DNA of 64,000 nt from Deltaproteobacteria bacterium (GTDB lineage: Bacteria > Desulfobacterota > Syntrophia > Syntrophales > UBA5619). This document shows positions 40,434-50,075 of this stretch, one piece after another (position 1 is the first letter of the stretch; each line of letters opens with the position of its first letter). The notes below the pieces were generated by a model. It did no database searches, had not been told where the DNA came from, and was given only the letters and a program-made list of their open reading frames with translations. The stretch is from assembly GCA_021817825.1 (NCBI GenBank), contig JAKAFS010000004.1, positions 1 to 64,000 on the forward strand, read 5' to 3'. A program made the position numbers and the translations under genes.

Positions 40434-41024
40434 ATGATGACGCGCTGCGGCTGGGTCAATGAAAAGAACGAATTGTACGTGAAATATCACGATCGGGAGT
40501 GGGGCGTGCCGCTGCATGACGACAGAAGGCTCTTTGAAATGCTCACCCTGGAAGGCGCGCAGGCCGGGCTTTCCTGGGAAACCATTTTAAAGAAGAGGGA
40601 AAACTATCGCGTTGCCTTTGACGGCTTTGATCCCCGAATCGTTTCCGGCTATGGGGACAGGGAAGAAAAACAGCTGCTACAGAACCCGGGGATTGTCCGC
40701 AATCGGTTGAAAATCAGCTCCACGATCCTGAACGCCAAGGTCTTTCTCGCGATCCAGAAGGAATTCGGAAGCTTCGATGGCTATCTCTGGAAGTTCGTCG
40801 ATCATTCCCCGATTCAAAATGCTTTAAAAACCATGCAGGACATTCCGCCCAAAACGGAGTTGTCCGATGCCATATCGAAAGATCTGAAGCAGCGGGGCAT
40901 GAAATTCGTGGGATCCACGATCATCTATGCCTTTATGCAGGCCGTCGGCATGGTCAATGACCATACGACGGATTGCTTTCGCTACGAAGAAATCAAGAAC
41001 GGGAAGATTCAAAGAAAAAAGTGA
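40434..41024 (+). CDS. tag: DNA-3-methyladenine glycosylase I
   Basis: RCGWVNEKNELYVKYHDREWGVPLHDDRRLFEMLTLEGAQAGLSWETILKKRENYR; GSTIIYAFMQAVGMVNDHTTDCFRY. Confidence 0.95.
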   Translation: MMTRCGWVNEKNELYVKYHDREWGVPLHDDRRLFEMLTLEGAQAGLSWETILKKRENYRVAFDGFDPRIVSGYGDREEKQLLQNPGIVRNRLKISSTILNAKVFLAIQKEFGSFDGYLWKFVDHSPIQNALKTMQDIPPKTELSDAISKDLKQRGMKFVGSTIIYAFMQAVGMVNDHTTDCFRYEEIKNGKIQRKK

Positions 41025-41130
41025 TCTGACGATCGTTTCAACCTGATTCAGGCGCCGATCGGGTCTATCCCAATACTTTTGTGCCTTTTCTGGAACACCA
41101 CGCGCAGTCGTGACCGCGCATCTGCCGTCG

Positions 41131-41763
41131 CTAGAGGCCGAGGGCGGCGAGGATCCGGTTCTGGGAGATGACCCCTTCGCGCAGGACCACCGGCGGGGTG
41201 ACGGTGACATCGAGGATCGTCGAGCCCCGGCCGCCTTCCGTTTTTCCCCCGGCCACGACGGCATCGAGCGCATCGCCGAAGGTCACCGCGGCATCCCGGG
41301 CAGAGGAGCACTCCGGCCCCCCGGAAAGGTTGGCGCTCGTCGCCGTCAGCGGCCCTTCCAGGCCGGCCGCCAGGAGCCGGGCGACGGGGTGGCTGGAAAC
41401 GCGGATCCCGATCTTGCCGGTGCCGGCCGTGAGACGCGGAAGAACCGCTGCCGAGGCCTTGAAAACCAGGGTCAGCGGTCCCGGCCAGAAGGCTTGCATG
41501 AGGACGCGGGCCGCCGCCGGGATCTCCTCCACGAGGGGTGTAACGGCGCTTTCATCGGCGACGATGACGGCGACGGGATTGCTAAAATCGCGCCCCTTCA
41601 CCTGAAAGAGCCGGTCCACGGCCGACTCGCTCGTCGCGTCGGCGCCGAGGCCGTAGAAGGTCTCGGTGGGAAAGGCCAGGACGCCCCCTCGGCGCAGGAT
41701 CTGCACCGATTCGGCGATGGCGGCGTCGCCCGGATTGATGTCGGCGATGGGCAGCAGGCGCAT
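41131..41763 (-). CDS. L-threonylcarbamoyladenylate synthase (Sua5/YrdC/YciO family)
   Basis: ILRRGGVLAFPTETFYGLGADA, ATSANLSGGPECSSA, GSTILDVT. Confidence 0.92.
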   Translation of the reverse strand: MRLLPIADINPGDAAIAESVQILRRGGVLAFPTETFYGLGADATSESAVDRLFQVKGRDFSNPVAVIVADESAVTPLVEEIPAAARVLMQAFWPGPLTLVFKASAAVLPRLTAGTGKIGIRVSSHPVARLLAAGLEGPLTATSANLSGGPECSSARDAAVTFGDALDAVVAGGKTEGGRGSTILDVTVTPPVVLREGVISQNRILAALGL

Positions 41764-42263
41764 TATTTCAAATTCTCGTGCTTTCTCTCCACGTCGCTGG
41801 CCATCTTTTTGATGTAGGCCTGGAGCTTTTTCAGGAGATCCTCGTCCTCCAGGGAGAGGATGCGGACGGCCAGCAACGCGGCGTTTTTCGCCCCTGCCTT
41901 GCCGATCGCCATGGTGGCCACGGGAATCCCCCCCGGCATCTGGACCGTGGCCAGCAGGGCGTCGAGCCCCTTGAGCGACGTGGCGTCGATGGGGACGCCG
42001 ATGACCGGCAGCAGGGTCTGCGACGCGATGACCCCGGCCAGGTGGGCCGCGGCCCCGGCGCCGACGATGATGATCCTCACCCCTCGTTTCGCCGCCCCGT
42101 GGGCGAAGGCGGTGGTCCGCTCCGGCGTCCGGTGGGCCGAAGTCAGGAAGAGTTCGTTGGCAATTCCGAATTCGTTCAGGGTCTTGACCGACTCTTCCAT
42201 GACCGAAAGATCGGAATCGCTCCCCATGACGACGCTGACGAGAACTTCTGACTTTTGCTGCAT
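41763..42263 (-). CDS. purE: N5-carboxyaminoimidazole ribonucleotide mutase
   Basis: VVMGSDSDLSVMEES, SAHRTPERTTAFA, GAGAAAHLAGVIASQTLLPVIGVP, MPGGIPVATMAIG. Confidence 0.96.
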   Translation of the reverse strand: MQQKSEVLVSVVMGSDSDLSVMEESVKTLNEFGIANELFLTSAHRTPERTTAFAHGAAKRGVRIIIVGAGAAAHLAGVIASQTLLPVIGVPIDATSLKGLDALLATVQMPGGIPVATMAIGKAGAKNAALLAVRILSLEDEDLLKKLQAYIKKMASDVERKHENLK

Positions 42264-42300
42264 GTGAACAACTCCTTAGAGATAATAAAGTGGAAAAGCC

Positions 42301-42329
42301 GGGATCGCTCCCGAAACAGGAGCGATCCC
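42301..42329 (-). terminator. Hairpin between purH and purE
   Basis: GGGATCGCTCC (42301-42311)/GGAGCGATCCC (42319-42329); minus-strand readout followed by GGCTTTTCC. Confidence 0.6.
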
Positions 42330-42380
42330 ACCTTTTGGAAAATCAACTACAGAAAAATTCGGTTTTCAGGCCGCTCTGCT

Positions 42381-43952
42381 CTAGTGTTTGAAATGGCGCA
42401 TCCCCGTGAAGATCATCGCCATCCCGTGTTCGTCGGCGGCCTGGATGACCTCCTCGTCGCGGATCGATCCCCCCGGCTCGATGATCGCCGTGATCCCCGC
42501 CTCGGCGGCCATATCCACGCCGTCCCTAAAGGGGAAGAAGGCGTCGGAGCCCACGACGCAGCCCGCCGTCGGCAGGACCGCCTTCATCTTGGCGATCTTC
42601 ACCGAATCGACGCGGCTCGTCTGACCCGCCCCCACGCCGACCAGCTGGTCCTTGGTCGTATAGACGATGGCGTTGGATTTGACATGCTTGACCATGCGCC
42701 AGGCGAACTCCAGGGCCTGATATTCGGCCTCCGTCGGGACCCTTTTCGAGACCACCTGGGCCTGACGGATGTCGAAGGGGACCAGATCCCGTTCCTGGAC
42801 GAGAAGTCCGCCCATGACGCGGCGGAAGTCGTAGCCCGAGGAGCGCTTCGTGCAGGAGACCGGGATTTCGAGGACCCGGACGTTTTTCTTCGTCCCCAGC
42901 AGCTCCAGCGCCTCGGCGCTGTAGGCGGGGGCAATGATCACCTCGAAGAAGATCTTGACCAGCTCCTCGGCCGCCTTTTTGTCTACCGGGCCGTTGAAGG
43001 CGACGATGCCGCCGAAGGCCGAGACCGGGTCGCCGGCCATGGCCTTCAGGAAGGCCTCGGCCATGTCGCCGCTGGAGGTGGCCGCGCCGCAGGGGTTGGC
43101 ATGCTTGATGATCACGCAGCCGGGAAGGGGGAGATCGGAGGCGACCTGCCAGGCGGCGTCGCCGTCCATGATGTTGTTGTACGACAGTTCCTTGCCCTGG
43201 AGCTGCCGCCCGTTCGAGAGGGCCGAGAGCTGCGGGTCCTTCTCGCGGTAGAAGGCCGCCTTCTGGTGCGGGTTTTCGCCGTAGCGCAGGTCCTGGGCCT
43301 TGGCGAACTGGCAGGAGAAGGTGTCGGGGAAGTCCCGCTTTTCTTCACTGCCGCTGGAAAGGAGCCCCAGGTAGTTCGAGATGGCCCCGTCGTAGCGGGC
43401 CGTCAACTGGAAGGTCTTCTTGGCCAGTGCGAAGTTGGTCGCCTCCGAGATCTTGCCGCCCGTCTCTTTCATTTCCGCGAGGATCTTCGCGTAGTCTTCG
43501 GGATCGGTGACCACCGAGACGAACCGGTAGTTCTTCGCGGCGGCGCGGAGCATCGTGGGGCCGCCGATGTCGATGTTCTCGATGGCGTGGTCCAGAGAGC
43601 ACCCCTCCTTGGCGACCGTGTCCTCGAAGCGGTAGAGGTTGATGACCGCCATGTCGATGAGGCCGATCCCGTGCTCCTTTAAGGCCTGCATGTGGCCCGC
43701 ATTGTCCCGGAGCCCCAGGAGTCCCCCGTGGATCTTGGGATGGAGGGTCTTGAGCCTGCCGTCCATCATCTCCGGAAAGCCCGTGTACTCCGAGACGTCC
43801 TTGACCGTCACGCCGCTCGCCCGCAGCTGGGCCGCGGTGCCGCCCGTGGAAAGGATCTCGACGCCGTAGGCCTGGAGCCCCTGGGCGAAGCCGACGATTC
43901 CCTGCTTGTCCGTCACGCTGATCAGTACCCGTTTGATGTCGTTGAACTGCAT
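42381..43952 (-). CDS. purH: AICAR transformylase/IMP cyclohydrolase
   Basis: [66 protein letters not shown]. Confidence 0.96.
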   Translation of the reverse strand: MQFNDIKRVLISVTDKQGIVGFAQGLQAYGVEILSTGGTAAQLRASGVTVKDVSEYTGFPEMMDGRLKTLHPKIHGGLLGLRDNAGHMQALKEHGIGLIDMAVINLYRFEDTVAKEGCSLDHAIENIDIGGPTMLRAAAKNYRFVSVVTDPEDYAKILAEMKETGGKISEATNFALAKKTFQLTARYDGAISNYLGLLSSGSEEKRDFPDTFSCQFAKAQDLRYGENPHQKAAFYREKDPQLSALSNGRQLQGKELSYNNIMDGDAAWQVASDLPLPGCVIIKHANPCGAATSSGDMAEAFLKAMAGDPVSAFGGIVAFNGPVDKKAAEELVKIFFEVIIAPAYSAEALELLGTKKNVRVLEIPVSCTKRSSGYDFRRVMGGLLVQERDLVPFDIRQAQVVSKRVPTEAEYQALEFAWRMVKHVKSNAIVYTTKDQLVGVGAGQTSRVDSVKIAKMKAVLPTAGCVVGSDAFFPFRDGVDMAAEAGITAIIEPGGSIRDEEVIQAADEHGMAMIFTGMRHFKH

Positions 43953-43974
43953 AGTTGTCTCCCTGTTAATGGAT

Positions 43975-45300
43975 TTACCCTTTCAAGCGTTTCATGTGGT
44001 CGATTCTCTTCTGGATCAGCGGTTCGGTGCCGATGTCGGAGCGGTGGTCCACGGGACCGCCGATGGCCTTGATCGCCCCTTCGGCGATCCTTTCCGCCTC
44101 AGCCAGGCTGTCGGCGATGCCGACGACGCCCATGGCCCGCGAGGCGGTCATGTAGAGGCCGTCCGCTTTTCGGTCGATCGAGGAATAGTAGAGCCGCGCC
44201 CCCTGGACGTCGCCGATCTCGATCCGGGAAGAGGTCGAGGCGGCGTCGGGATGGTCGGCCGGAAGGCCGTAGCCTTTCGGGACGCAGTACTTGCAGACCG
44301 TCGCCTTTTTTTCAAAGGTCAGGGCGAGCTGATCGAGGGTGCCGTCGATGATCGCCCGGCAAAGGGCGATAAAATCGGTTTTCAGGAGCGGCAGGATGTT
44401 CATCGCCTCGGGATCGCCGAAGCGGGCGTTGTATTCGATGAGCTTCACCCCCGTAGCGGTGATCATGAAGCCGCCGTAGAGGACCCCCTTGTAGGGCTGC
44501 CCGGTCTCGGCCAGGAGCGCGGCCGCGACTTTCTCGGTGATCGCCAGCCCCTGGGCCACGGCATCGGCGTCCAGAAAGGGGAGGAGGTGGTCGGCGCCGG
44601 AGTAGGAGCCCATTCCCCCGGTGTTGGGGCCGCGGTCGCCGGCGAAGCGCCGCTTGTGGTCCTGGACCGGCGGCGTTGCCTTGACCGTCCGGCCGTCGCA
44701 GAGGCACTGGAGGGAAAACTCCTCTCCTTCCAATTTTTCCTCCACCGTGACGCTGGGGTGGCTCCGGAGGATCTCCCGGCAGAGGTCAAGGGCCTCGGCG
44801 CGGGTTTGGAAATGGTCGCCCTGGACCATGACCCCCTTGCCGCCCGTGAGTCCGTCGGGCTTCAGGACAATGCCGGGAAGCTCGTTCAGGAAGGCCTCGA
44901 TCCCTTCGAGGTCCGTGAAGTTCCGGAACCGGGGATTTCCCGGGATGCCGTATTTTTCCAGCAGGTTGCGGGTAAAGGACTTGGAGCTCTCCAGGCGGGC
45001 CAGCGTTTGGGTCGGCCCCACAGCCGGGATGCCCGCCGCGGCCAGGGCATCGACGATGCCGTGGCTCAAGGGGTCCTCGGGGCCGATGACCGCAAAGGCC
45101 ACCTTCGCTTCCTTGGCAAAGGCGATGATCGGCGCCGGATCGTCGTACCGGCCGATCCGGACTTCCGCCGCCAGGGCGGCGATGCCGGGGTTGTCGGTCT
45201 TCATGAAGGCAAACAGCCGGGGGGCCTGCTCCGATCGGGCGATCGCCTCGGCGATCGCATGCTCCCGGGCTCCGTTGCCGACGAGAAGGACATGGGTCAT
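43975..45300 (-). CDS. purD: Phosphoribosylamine-glycine ligase
   Basis: [60 protein letters not shown]. Confidence 0.96.
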   Translation of the reverse strand: MTHVLLVGNGAREHAIAEAIARSEQAPRLFAFMKTDNPGIAALAAEVRIGRYDDPAPIIAFAKEAKVAFAVIGPEDPLSHGIVDALAAAGIPAVGPTQTLARLESSKSFTRNLLEKYGIPGNPRFRNFTDLEGIEAFLNELPGIVLKPDGLTGGKGVMVQGDHFQTRAEALDLCREILRSHPSVTVEEKLEGEEFSLQCLCDGRTVKATPPVQDHKRRFAGDRGPNTGGMGSYSGADHLLPFLDADAVAQGLAITEKVAAALLAETGQPYKGVLYGGFMITATGVKLIEYNARFGDPEAMNILPLLKTDFIALCRAIIDGTLDQLALTFEKKATVCKYCVPKGYGLPADHPDAASTSSRIEIGDVQGARLYYSSIDRKADGLYMTASRAMGVVGIADSLAEAERIAEGAIKAIGGPVDHRSDIGTEPLIQKRIDHMKRLKG

Positions 45301-45485
45301 AAAAACTCCTTCCATGAACGGTCTGTTGGTGTGGCCCACTCATACCGAAAAAAGAATCGGGAGTCAAACAAATCGAGGGACCAACCTCCCCGCCAGCGGG
45401 CGACTTTTGCCTGCCGGGGAGCCCCCATCTACAGGGGCATGGTTCCGGTCAATTCTTCCGGTTCTCGCCGGTCGGGCAAATTTGT

Positions 45486-45514
45486 TTGACATCGCCAGAG
45501 GCTTTCCCTATACT
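45486..45514 (+). promoter_or_regulatory. Near-consensus sigma70 promoter of the plus-strand biosynthetic block
   Basis: TTGACA (45486-45491), 17-bp spacer, TATACT (45509-45514). Confidence 0.8.
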
Positions 45515-45582
45515 CCGCCTGTCTCTTTTCTGAAAGGTTGTAATAACTTATTGAATGAATTTGTCATATTGCCGGAGATCCG

Positions 45583-46509
45583 TTGATCAGCATCCAGCAT
45601 CTCTACAAATCATACCCCGGGAAAGCCGTCCTGCGCGACATTCAGCTTGACGTGCGACGCGGGTCCATCCTGGGGCTTTTGGGCCCCAACGGGGCGGGAA
45701 AGACGACCCTGATCTCCATCCTGACCGGCCTCATCGAAAAAGACGCAGGCGCGATCGCCATCGGCGGTCTCGATCTCGACCGTGAGCGGGGCCGCATCCA
45801 GTGCCGGTGCAGCTATGTGCCCCAGAACCTCGCCTTCTACAACCGCCTGTCGGCCCGGGAAAACCTGGAGTACTTCGGTTCTCTCTGGGGGCTGAAGGGA
45901 AAGCCGCTGAAGGAACGGATGGCCTTTTGCATCGATGCCGGGAGCCTCGCGGCCTTTGTCGAAAAGCGGGTGGACACCTTCTCCGGCGGGATGAAGCGCC
46001 GTCTCAACCTGGCCATCGGCCTTTTGAACGAGCCGGAGCTCCTCTATCTCGACGAGCCCACGGTCGGCGTCGATGCCCAGTCGCGAAACTACATCCTGGA
46101 GACGATCCGCAGGATCAACCGGGAAAAGGGAACGACGGTCATCTACACGTCTCATTATATGGACGAAATCGAGCAGGTGGCCGACGACATCGCCGTGATC
46201 GATGGGGGAAGGATTGTCCTCCATGACAGTAAAGAGGCCCTCATGAGCCGCGCCGCTGCCGTCGCAATCCGGCTTGCGACGCCGACCGAAGCCGTGGCCG
46301 GGCTGCTGGGAAAGCGCGACGGGCTTGCGGTGGAGGGCGACTGCATCCGGATCGCCCGGGACGAGCGGTTCAATGAAAACATGGCTTACGCATTTACCGT
46401 CCTTGGCGATCAGGGCGCCCAGGTGAAGGACGTCCTCTTCGGCGAGCGGAATCTCGAGGCCCTTTTCCTCGAACTGACCAGCAGCCGGCTGCGGGACGAC
46501 GAGGAGTAA
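45583..46509 (+). CDS. ABC transporter ATP-binding protein (ABC-2 exporter type)
   Basis: GLLGPNGAGKTTLISIL, DTFSGGMKRRLNLAIGLLNEPELLYLDEPTVGVD. Confidence 0.95.
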   Translation: MISIQHLYKSYPGKAVLRDIQLDVRRGSILGLLGPNGAGKTTLISILTGLIEKDAGAIAIGGLDLDRERGRIQCRCSYVPQNLAFYNRLSARENLEYFGSLWGLKGKPLKERMAFCIDAGSLAAFVEKRVDTFSGGMKRRLNLAIGLLNEPELLYLDEPTVGVDAQSRNYILETIRRINREKGTTVIYTSHYMDEIEQVADDIAVIDGGRIVLHDSKEALMSRAAAVAIRLATPTEAVAGLLGKRDGLAVEGDCIRIARDERFNENMAYAFTVLGDQGAQVKDVLFGERNLEALFLELTSSRLRDDEE

Positions 46510-46519
46510 GCGCGCAGAC

Positions 46520-47740
46520 ATGATCAAGCTTTTGTACACCTTGAAAAAAGAATTTCTGCTCATGACCCGCGATGTCCATGCCGTGGCGGTCCTCTTCGTC
46601 ATGCCGGCGGTCTTCATCATGATCATGTCGTTGGCCATGCGGGACCTCTTCGAGCAGCACAACACGGTCCATATCGATGTTCTGGCCGTGAGCCGGGATG
46701 GGGGAAAAGCGGCGCAGGCCTTCCTCAAGGCCATGGAGGATCTTCCGGCTTTCAAGTTCCACCTTATCGAGAAGGAGGTCGCCACCGAGCAGGTGCAGGA
46801 GCAGATGCTCGCTTTGGACTACAAGTTTGCCCTCCTGATCGGCGAGAATTTTTCCGCCTTCGTGGACGACAAGGAAAAGGGGAAGCACCAAAAGCCGCTG
46901 GCCCTTTTCGTCAATCCCTCGGTCAATCGCCAGACCCAGATGATCCTGACGAGCGCCCTGGAGGGAAGGCTCGCCAAGCTGCGGAAGGACGCCCTCGTCG
47001 ACCGTCTCGGGCAGCTTCTGACTGCCGCCGGGATGGACGCGAAGCAATTCAAGGCGCCCGAGGAGGACCAGGTAGAGGTCCGCTACGCCTACAAGGGGAC
47101 GGCGCAGGCCAGCGCTCCCCCCTCGGCCGTCCAGCAGAGCGTCCCGGCCTGGCTGGTCTTTTCCATGTTCTTCATCGTCATCCCGATCTCCAACACCTTT
47201 ATCTCCGAGCGGGGGCAGGGGACCCTGATGCGCCTGAAAAGCATGAACGTGTCGCGGTTTTCGCTGATCCTGGGGAAGATGATCCCCTATCTTTTCGTCA
47301 ATGCCCTACAGGTGCTCCTGATGATCGCCATCGGGGTCTATGCCGTCCCGCATTTGGGCGGCACTTCCCTCACCGTCGGCGATTCCCTGGGGGGCCTTAT
47401 CCTGATCGCCGGTTCCGTGAGCTTCAGCGCCATCTCGGTCGCGCTCCTGATTGCCTCCCTGGCCCGGACCACCGAGCAGGCCACCACCATCGGCGGCGTC
47501 CTGAACATCATCTTCGCCGCCCTGGGCGGGATCATGGTGCCCAAGTTCGTCATGCCCGGCTTCATGCAGGAAATCGCCCGCCTCTCTCCCCTGTCCTGGG
47601 GGCTGGAGGGATTTCTCGATATCTTCCTGCGCCACGGCACTGTCTCCGACGTCCTGCCGGAAAGCCTGTCTCTGCTCCTTTTCGGGGCCGTCATGCTGAC
47701 CTGGACGATCATTGCCTTAAAAAAACAAAGAGGAGTTTGA
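46520..47740 (+). CDS. ABC-2 type permease
   Basis: N-terminal TM and large loop, then FIVIPISNTFISERGQGTLMRLKSMNVSRFSLILGKMIPYL and LARLSPLSWGLEGF-like C-terminus. Confidence 0.9.
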   Translation: MIKLLYTLKKEFLLMTRDVHAVAVLFVMPAVFIMIMSLAMRDLFEQHNTVHIDVLAVSRDGGKAAQAFLKAMEDLPAFKFHLIEKEVATEQVQEQMLALDYKFALLIGENFSAFVDDKEKGKHQKPLALFVNPSVNRQTQMILTSALEGRLAKLRKDALVDRLGQLLTAAGMDAKQFKAPEEDQVEVRYAYKGTAQASAPPSAVQQSVPAWLVFSMFFIVIPISNTFISERGQGTLMRLKSMNVSRFSLILGKMIPYLFVNALQVLLMIAIGVYAVPHLGGTSLTVGDSLGGLILIAGSVSFSAISVALLIASLARTTEQATTIGGVLNIIFAALGGIMVPKFVMPGFMQEIARLSPLSWGLEGFLDIFLRHGTVSDVLPESLSLLLFGAVMLTWTIIALKKQRGV

Positions 47741-47745
47741 AATTA

Positions 47746-48012
47746 ATGCGCGGTTCCCTGGATGAAAAACTGAAGCTGGAATTGAAGCGGCTGATCGTCA
47801 AAGAATGCGATCTGGCGATCGACCCCGAATCGATCCACGACGAGGATCCCCTCTTCGGCCCTGCCGCTCCCTTAAGTCTCGATTCGATCGACGCCCTGCA
47901 GATTTCCATTGCCATTCAAAACCGGTACGGCCAATTAATCACCGACAGCAAGCAGATGAGGCAGATTATGGTATCGCTCAACAGCTTTGCCGATTTCATT
48001 CAGCCGGAGTAG
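47746..48012 (+). CDS. Acyl carrier protein-like
   Basis: PAAPLSLDSIDALQISIAIQNRYG, with Ser in an LSLDSIDAL phosphopantetheine motif. Confidence 0.85.
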   Translation: MRGSLDEKLKLELKRLIVKECDLAIDPESIHDEDPLFGPAAPLSLDSIDALQISIAIQNRYGQLITDSKQMRQIMVSLNSFADFIQPE

Positions 48013-48015
48013 GGG

Positions 48016-49191
48016 ATGAAAACAAAATCCTTCGTCACCGGCAAGGCGTTGACCTGCTCGCTCGGCGATTCCCTCACGGGGATAGTCGCGGCCGTCCGCG
48101 AGCCGCGGTTAAAGGTGGAGCAGCTTCCCTTCACCCTCGCCGCATTGCCCTATACCCGGCCCTACTATCTGATCGCTAGAAACGAGGAGGACCGCCTGGA
48201 GAACCGTTCGGAGGCCTACTTTTTCGAGCTGCTCTTTTCCACCGTGTCCCGCGCCCTCGTCGATGCCGGGCTGAGCGACGCCGAGATCCGGGAGATGCCC
48301 CTATTCTTCGGCTCCACCTCCATGGATATGCCCCTTTTCGAGGAGCGGCACCGAAGGAACGCCTCGTCCCTCTCGGAGCTCTTCCTCCAGGATTCCAACG
48401 GGTACGGCAAGATCGCCGGCGCTATCCAGGATCGGTTCCGCATGGCAGGGAAGAGCTACTCCTTCATCACGGCCTGCACCTCAAGCGCCAATGCGCTCCT
48501 CTATGCCGCGGCGACGATCGAGGCGGGGCGCAGCGAAAGGGCGCTGGTCGTGGGCTACGACCTCTACAACAACCTCGGCTTTTACGGCTTCGAGGGGCTC
48601 AAGGCCGTGGCCTCTTCCGAGTACCGGCCCTTCGATCGGGCGAGGGACGGACTGATCCTCGGCGAGGCTTGCGGCGCCGTGGTCCTGGAGGGGAAGAAAA
48701 AGAAAGCCTCCGATTTTGCGTGTTTGGGCGGGGCGAACCTCTGCGATACCTACAGCGTGACCAGCCACGACGAAGCGGGCACCGCCGTTGCGGATACGAT
48801 GCACCGGGCGCTCAAAAGGACGGGGATCGCGCCCGGGGAGATCGTCGCCGTCAAGGCGCACGCCACGGGCACGGAGAACAACGACCGAACCGAAAGCGCG
48901 GCCATGAAGCTGGTCTTCGGGCCCCAGGTCCCGCCCGTCGTGTGTCTGAAGCCTTTCATCGGCCATACCGTCGGCGCCTGCGGCGTCAGCGAACTGGTCC
49001 TCCTGACCGAATCGATCAAGGCGGGGTTCATCCCCGGCACCCCGGGCTTCCGGGACGAGGACGAGGCATTGGGCCTCTCGCCGCTTCGGGAAAACACACC
49101 TGTCGGGGAGGGGGTTTTCATGCTGAACTACTTCGGCTTCGGCGGCAACTGCACGACCCTGATCCTATCCAACAGGGGTGAAAAGGAATGA
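48016..49191 (+). CDS. Beta-ketoacyl-ACP synthase (intact Cys-His-His)
   Basis: ITACTSSANALLYAAATIEAG, VKAHATGTENNDRTE, KPFIGHTVGACGVSE. Confidence 0.9.
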   Translation: MKTKSFVTGKALTCSLGDSLTGIVAAVREPRLKVEQLPFTLAALPYTRPYYLIARNEEDRLENRSEAYFFELLFSTVSRALVDAGLSDAEIREMPLFFGSTSMDMPLFEERHRRNASSLSELFLQDSNGYGKIAGAIQDRFRMAGKSYSFITACTSSANALLYAAATIEAGRSERALVVGYDLYNNLGFYGFEGLKAVASSEYRPFDRARDGLILGEACGAVVLEGKKKKASDFACLGGANLCDTYSVTSHDEAGTAVADTMHRALKRTGIAPGEIVAVKAHATGTENNDRTESAAMKLVFGPQVPPVVCLKPFIGHTVGACGVSELVLLTESIKAGFIPGTPGFRDEDEALGLSPLRENTPVGEGVFMLNYFGFGGNCTTLILSNRGEKE

Positions 49192-50060
49192 AACCAGTGT
49201 ACATTCATAGCTTCTCTTCCTATACGGGCAAACCTTCCGTCGATGCTCAATGGCTGAAGTCGGAGATTGCCCGTTACAGCCCGGTGAGCTTCCGGAGGGC
49301 GAACCGCTTTATTCTCTTGACCCTGCTGGGCGCCTGCCAATGCCTTCAGGGTCGTTCCCTCGCGGCCGATACGGCAGTGTATCTGACGACGGAACACGGC
49401 AATCTCGGCGAGACCGCAACGGTGCTCGATGAGATGGCGACAGACCGCTCCCTGCCCAAGCCTTTCGGATTCATCAACACCATGAGCGGTACGGCCACCT
49501 TTTATCTGGCCCAGACCCTGGGCGCGAAGGGCCGGAACATCACCGTCTCCAGCCAGCATCTCTCCTTCGAGCGGGGGCTGGAACTGCTGGAGTTGGATTT
49601 TGCCGGAGCTTGGGAAGGCGGCGCCCTGATCGGCGGGGTGGACGAGGCCTCTGCTGCCGGGGAAAAGGCGGGGGAGGGGAATCCCCGTGCTTGGCCCATG
49701 GCCGACGGGAGCGCCTGGTTTTACGTCACCTCCGAGCGGGAGGGGGCCTGCGGGGCCTTCAGGGCCAACCGGTCCTTCCGGGATGCCGCCGCCTGTAGCG
49801 ACTGGATCGAAAAACGGGAAGGGGCCACGGTGGACCTTCTCTCCTTCGGCGCCCTGGTCGGCGAAGAGGAGGCCGCGGTCCTGAAGAAGGCTTTGCGTCC
49901 CGCCGCCGAGTTCGAGTACCTTCAGGAAAACGGCTATTGCGGCTCGGCCGCCGCCTGCGGCATCGGCCGGTTCATGGAACGGTTTACAGGCCGGACGCTC
50001 ATCCACATCAACAAGGACCGGCGGGGCAATTACACCCTTCTGGAAGTGGAGCGGTACTGA
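49188..50060 (+). CDS. Short ketosynthase-like protein lacking catalytic Cys (chain-length-factor-like)
   Basis: FGFINTMSGTATFYLAQTLGAKGRNITVSSQHLSFERGLELLELD aligns to the KS nucleophile region with no Cys. 4-bp overlap with the intact KS. Confidence 0.7.
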   Translation: MKPVYIHSFSSYTGKPSVDAQWLKSEIARYSPVSFRRANRFILLTLLGACQCLQGRSLAADTAVYLTTEHGNLGETATVLDEMATDRSLPKPFGFINTMSGTATFYLAQTLGAKGRNITVSSQHLSFERGLELLELDFAGAWEGGALIGGVDEASAAGEKAGEGNPRAWPMADGSAWFYVTSEREGACGAFRANRSFRDAAACSDWIEKREGATVDLLSFGALVGEEEAAVLKKALRPAAEFEYLQENGYCGSAAACGIGRFMERFTGRTLIHINKDRRGNYTLLEVERY

Positions 50061-50075
50061 GGAAAGCGACTTCAC

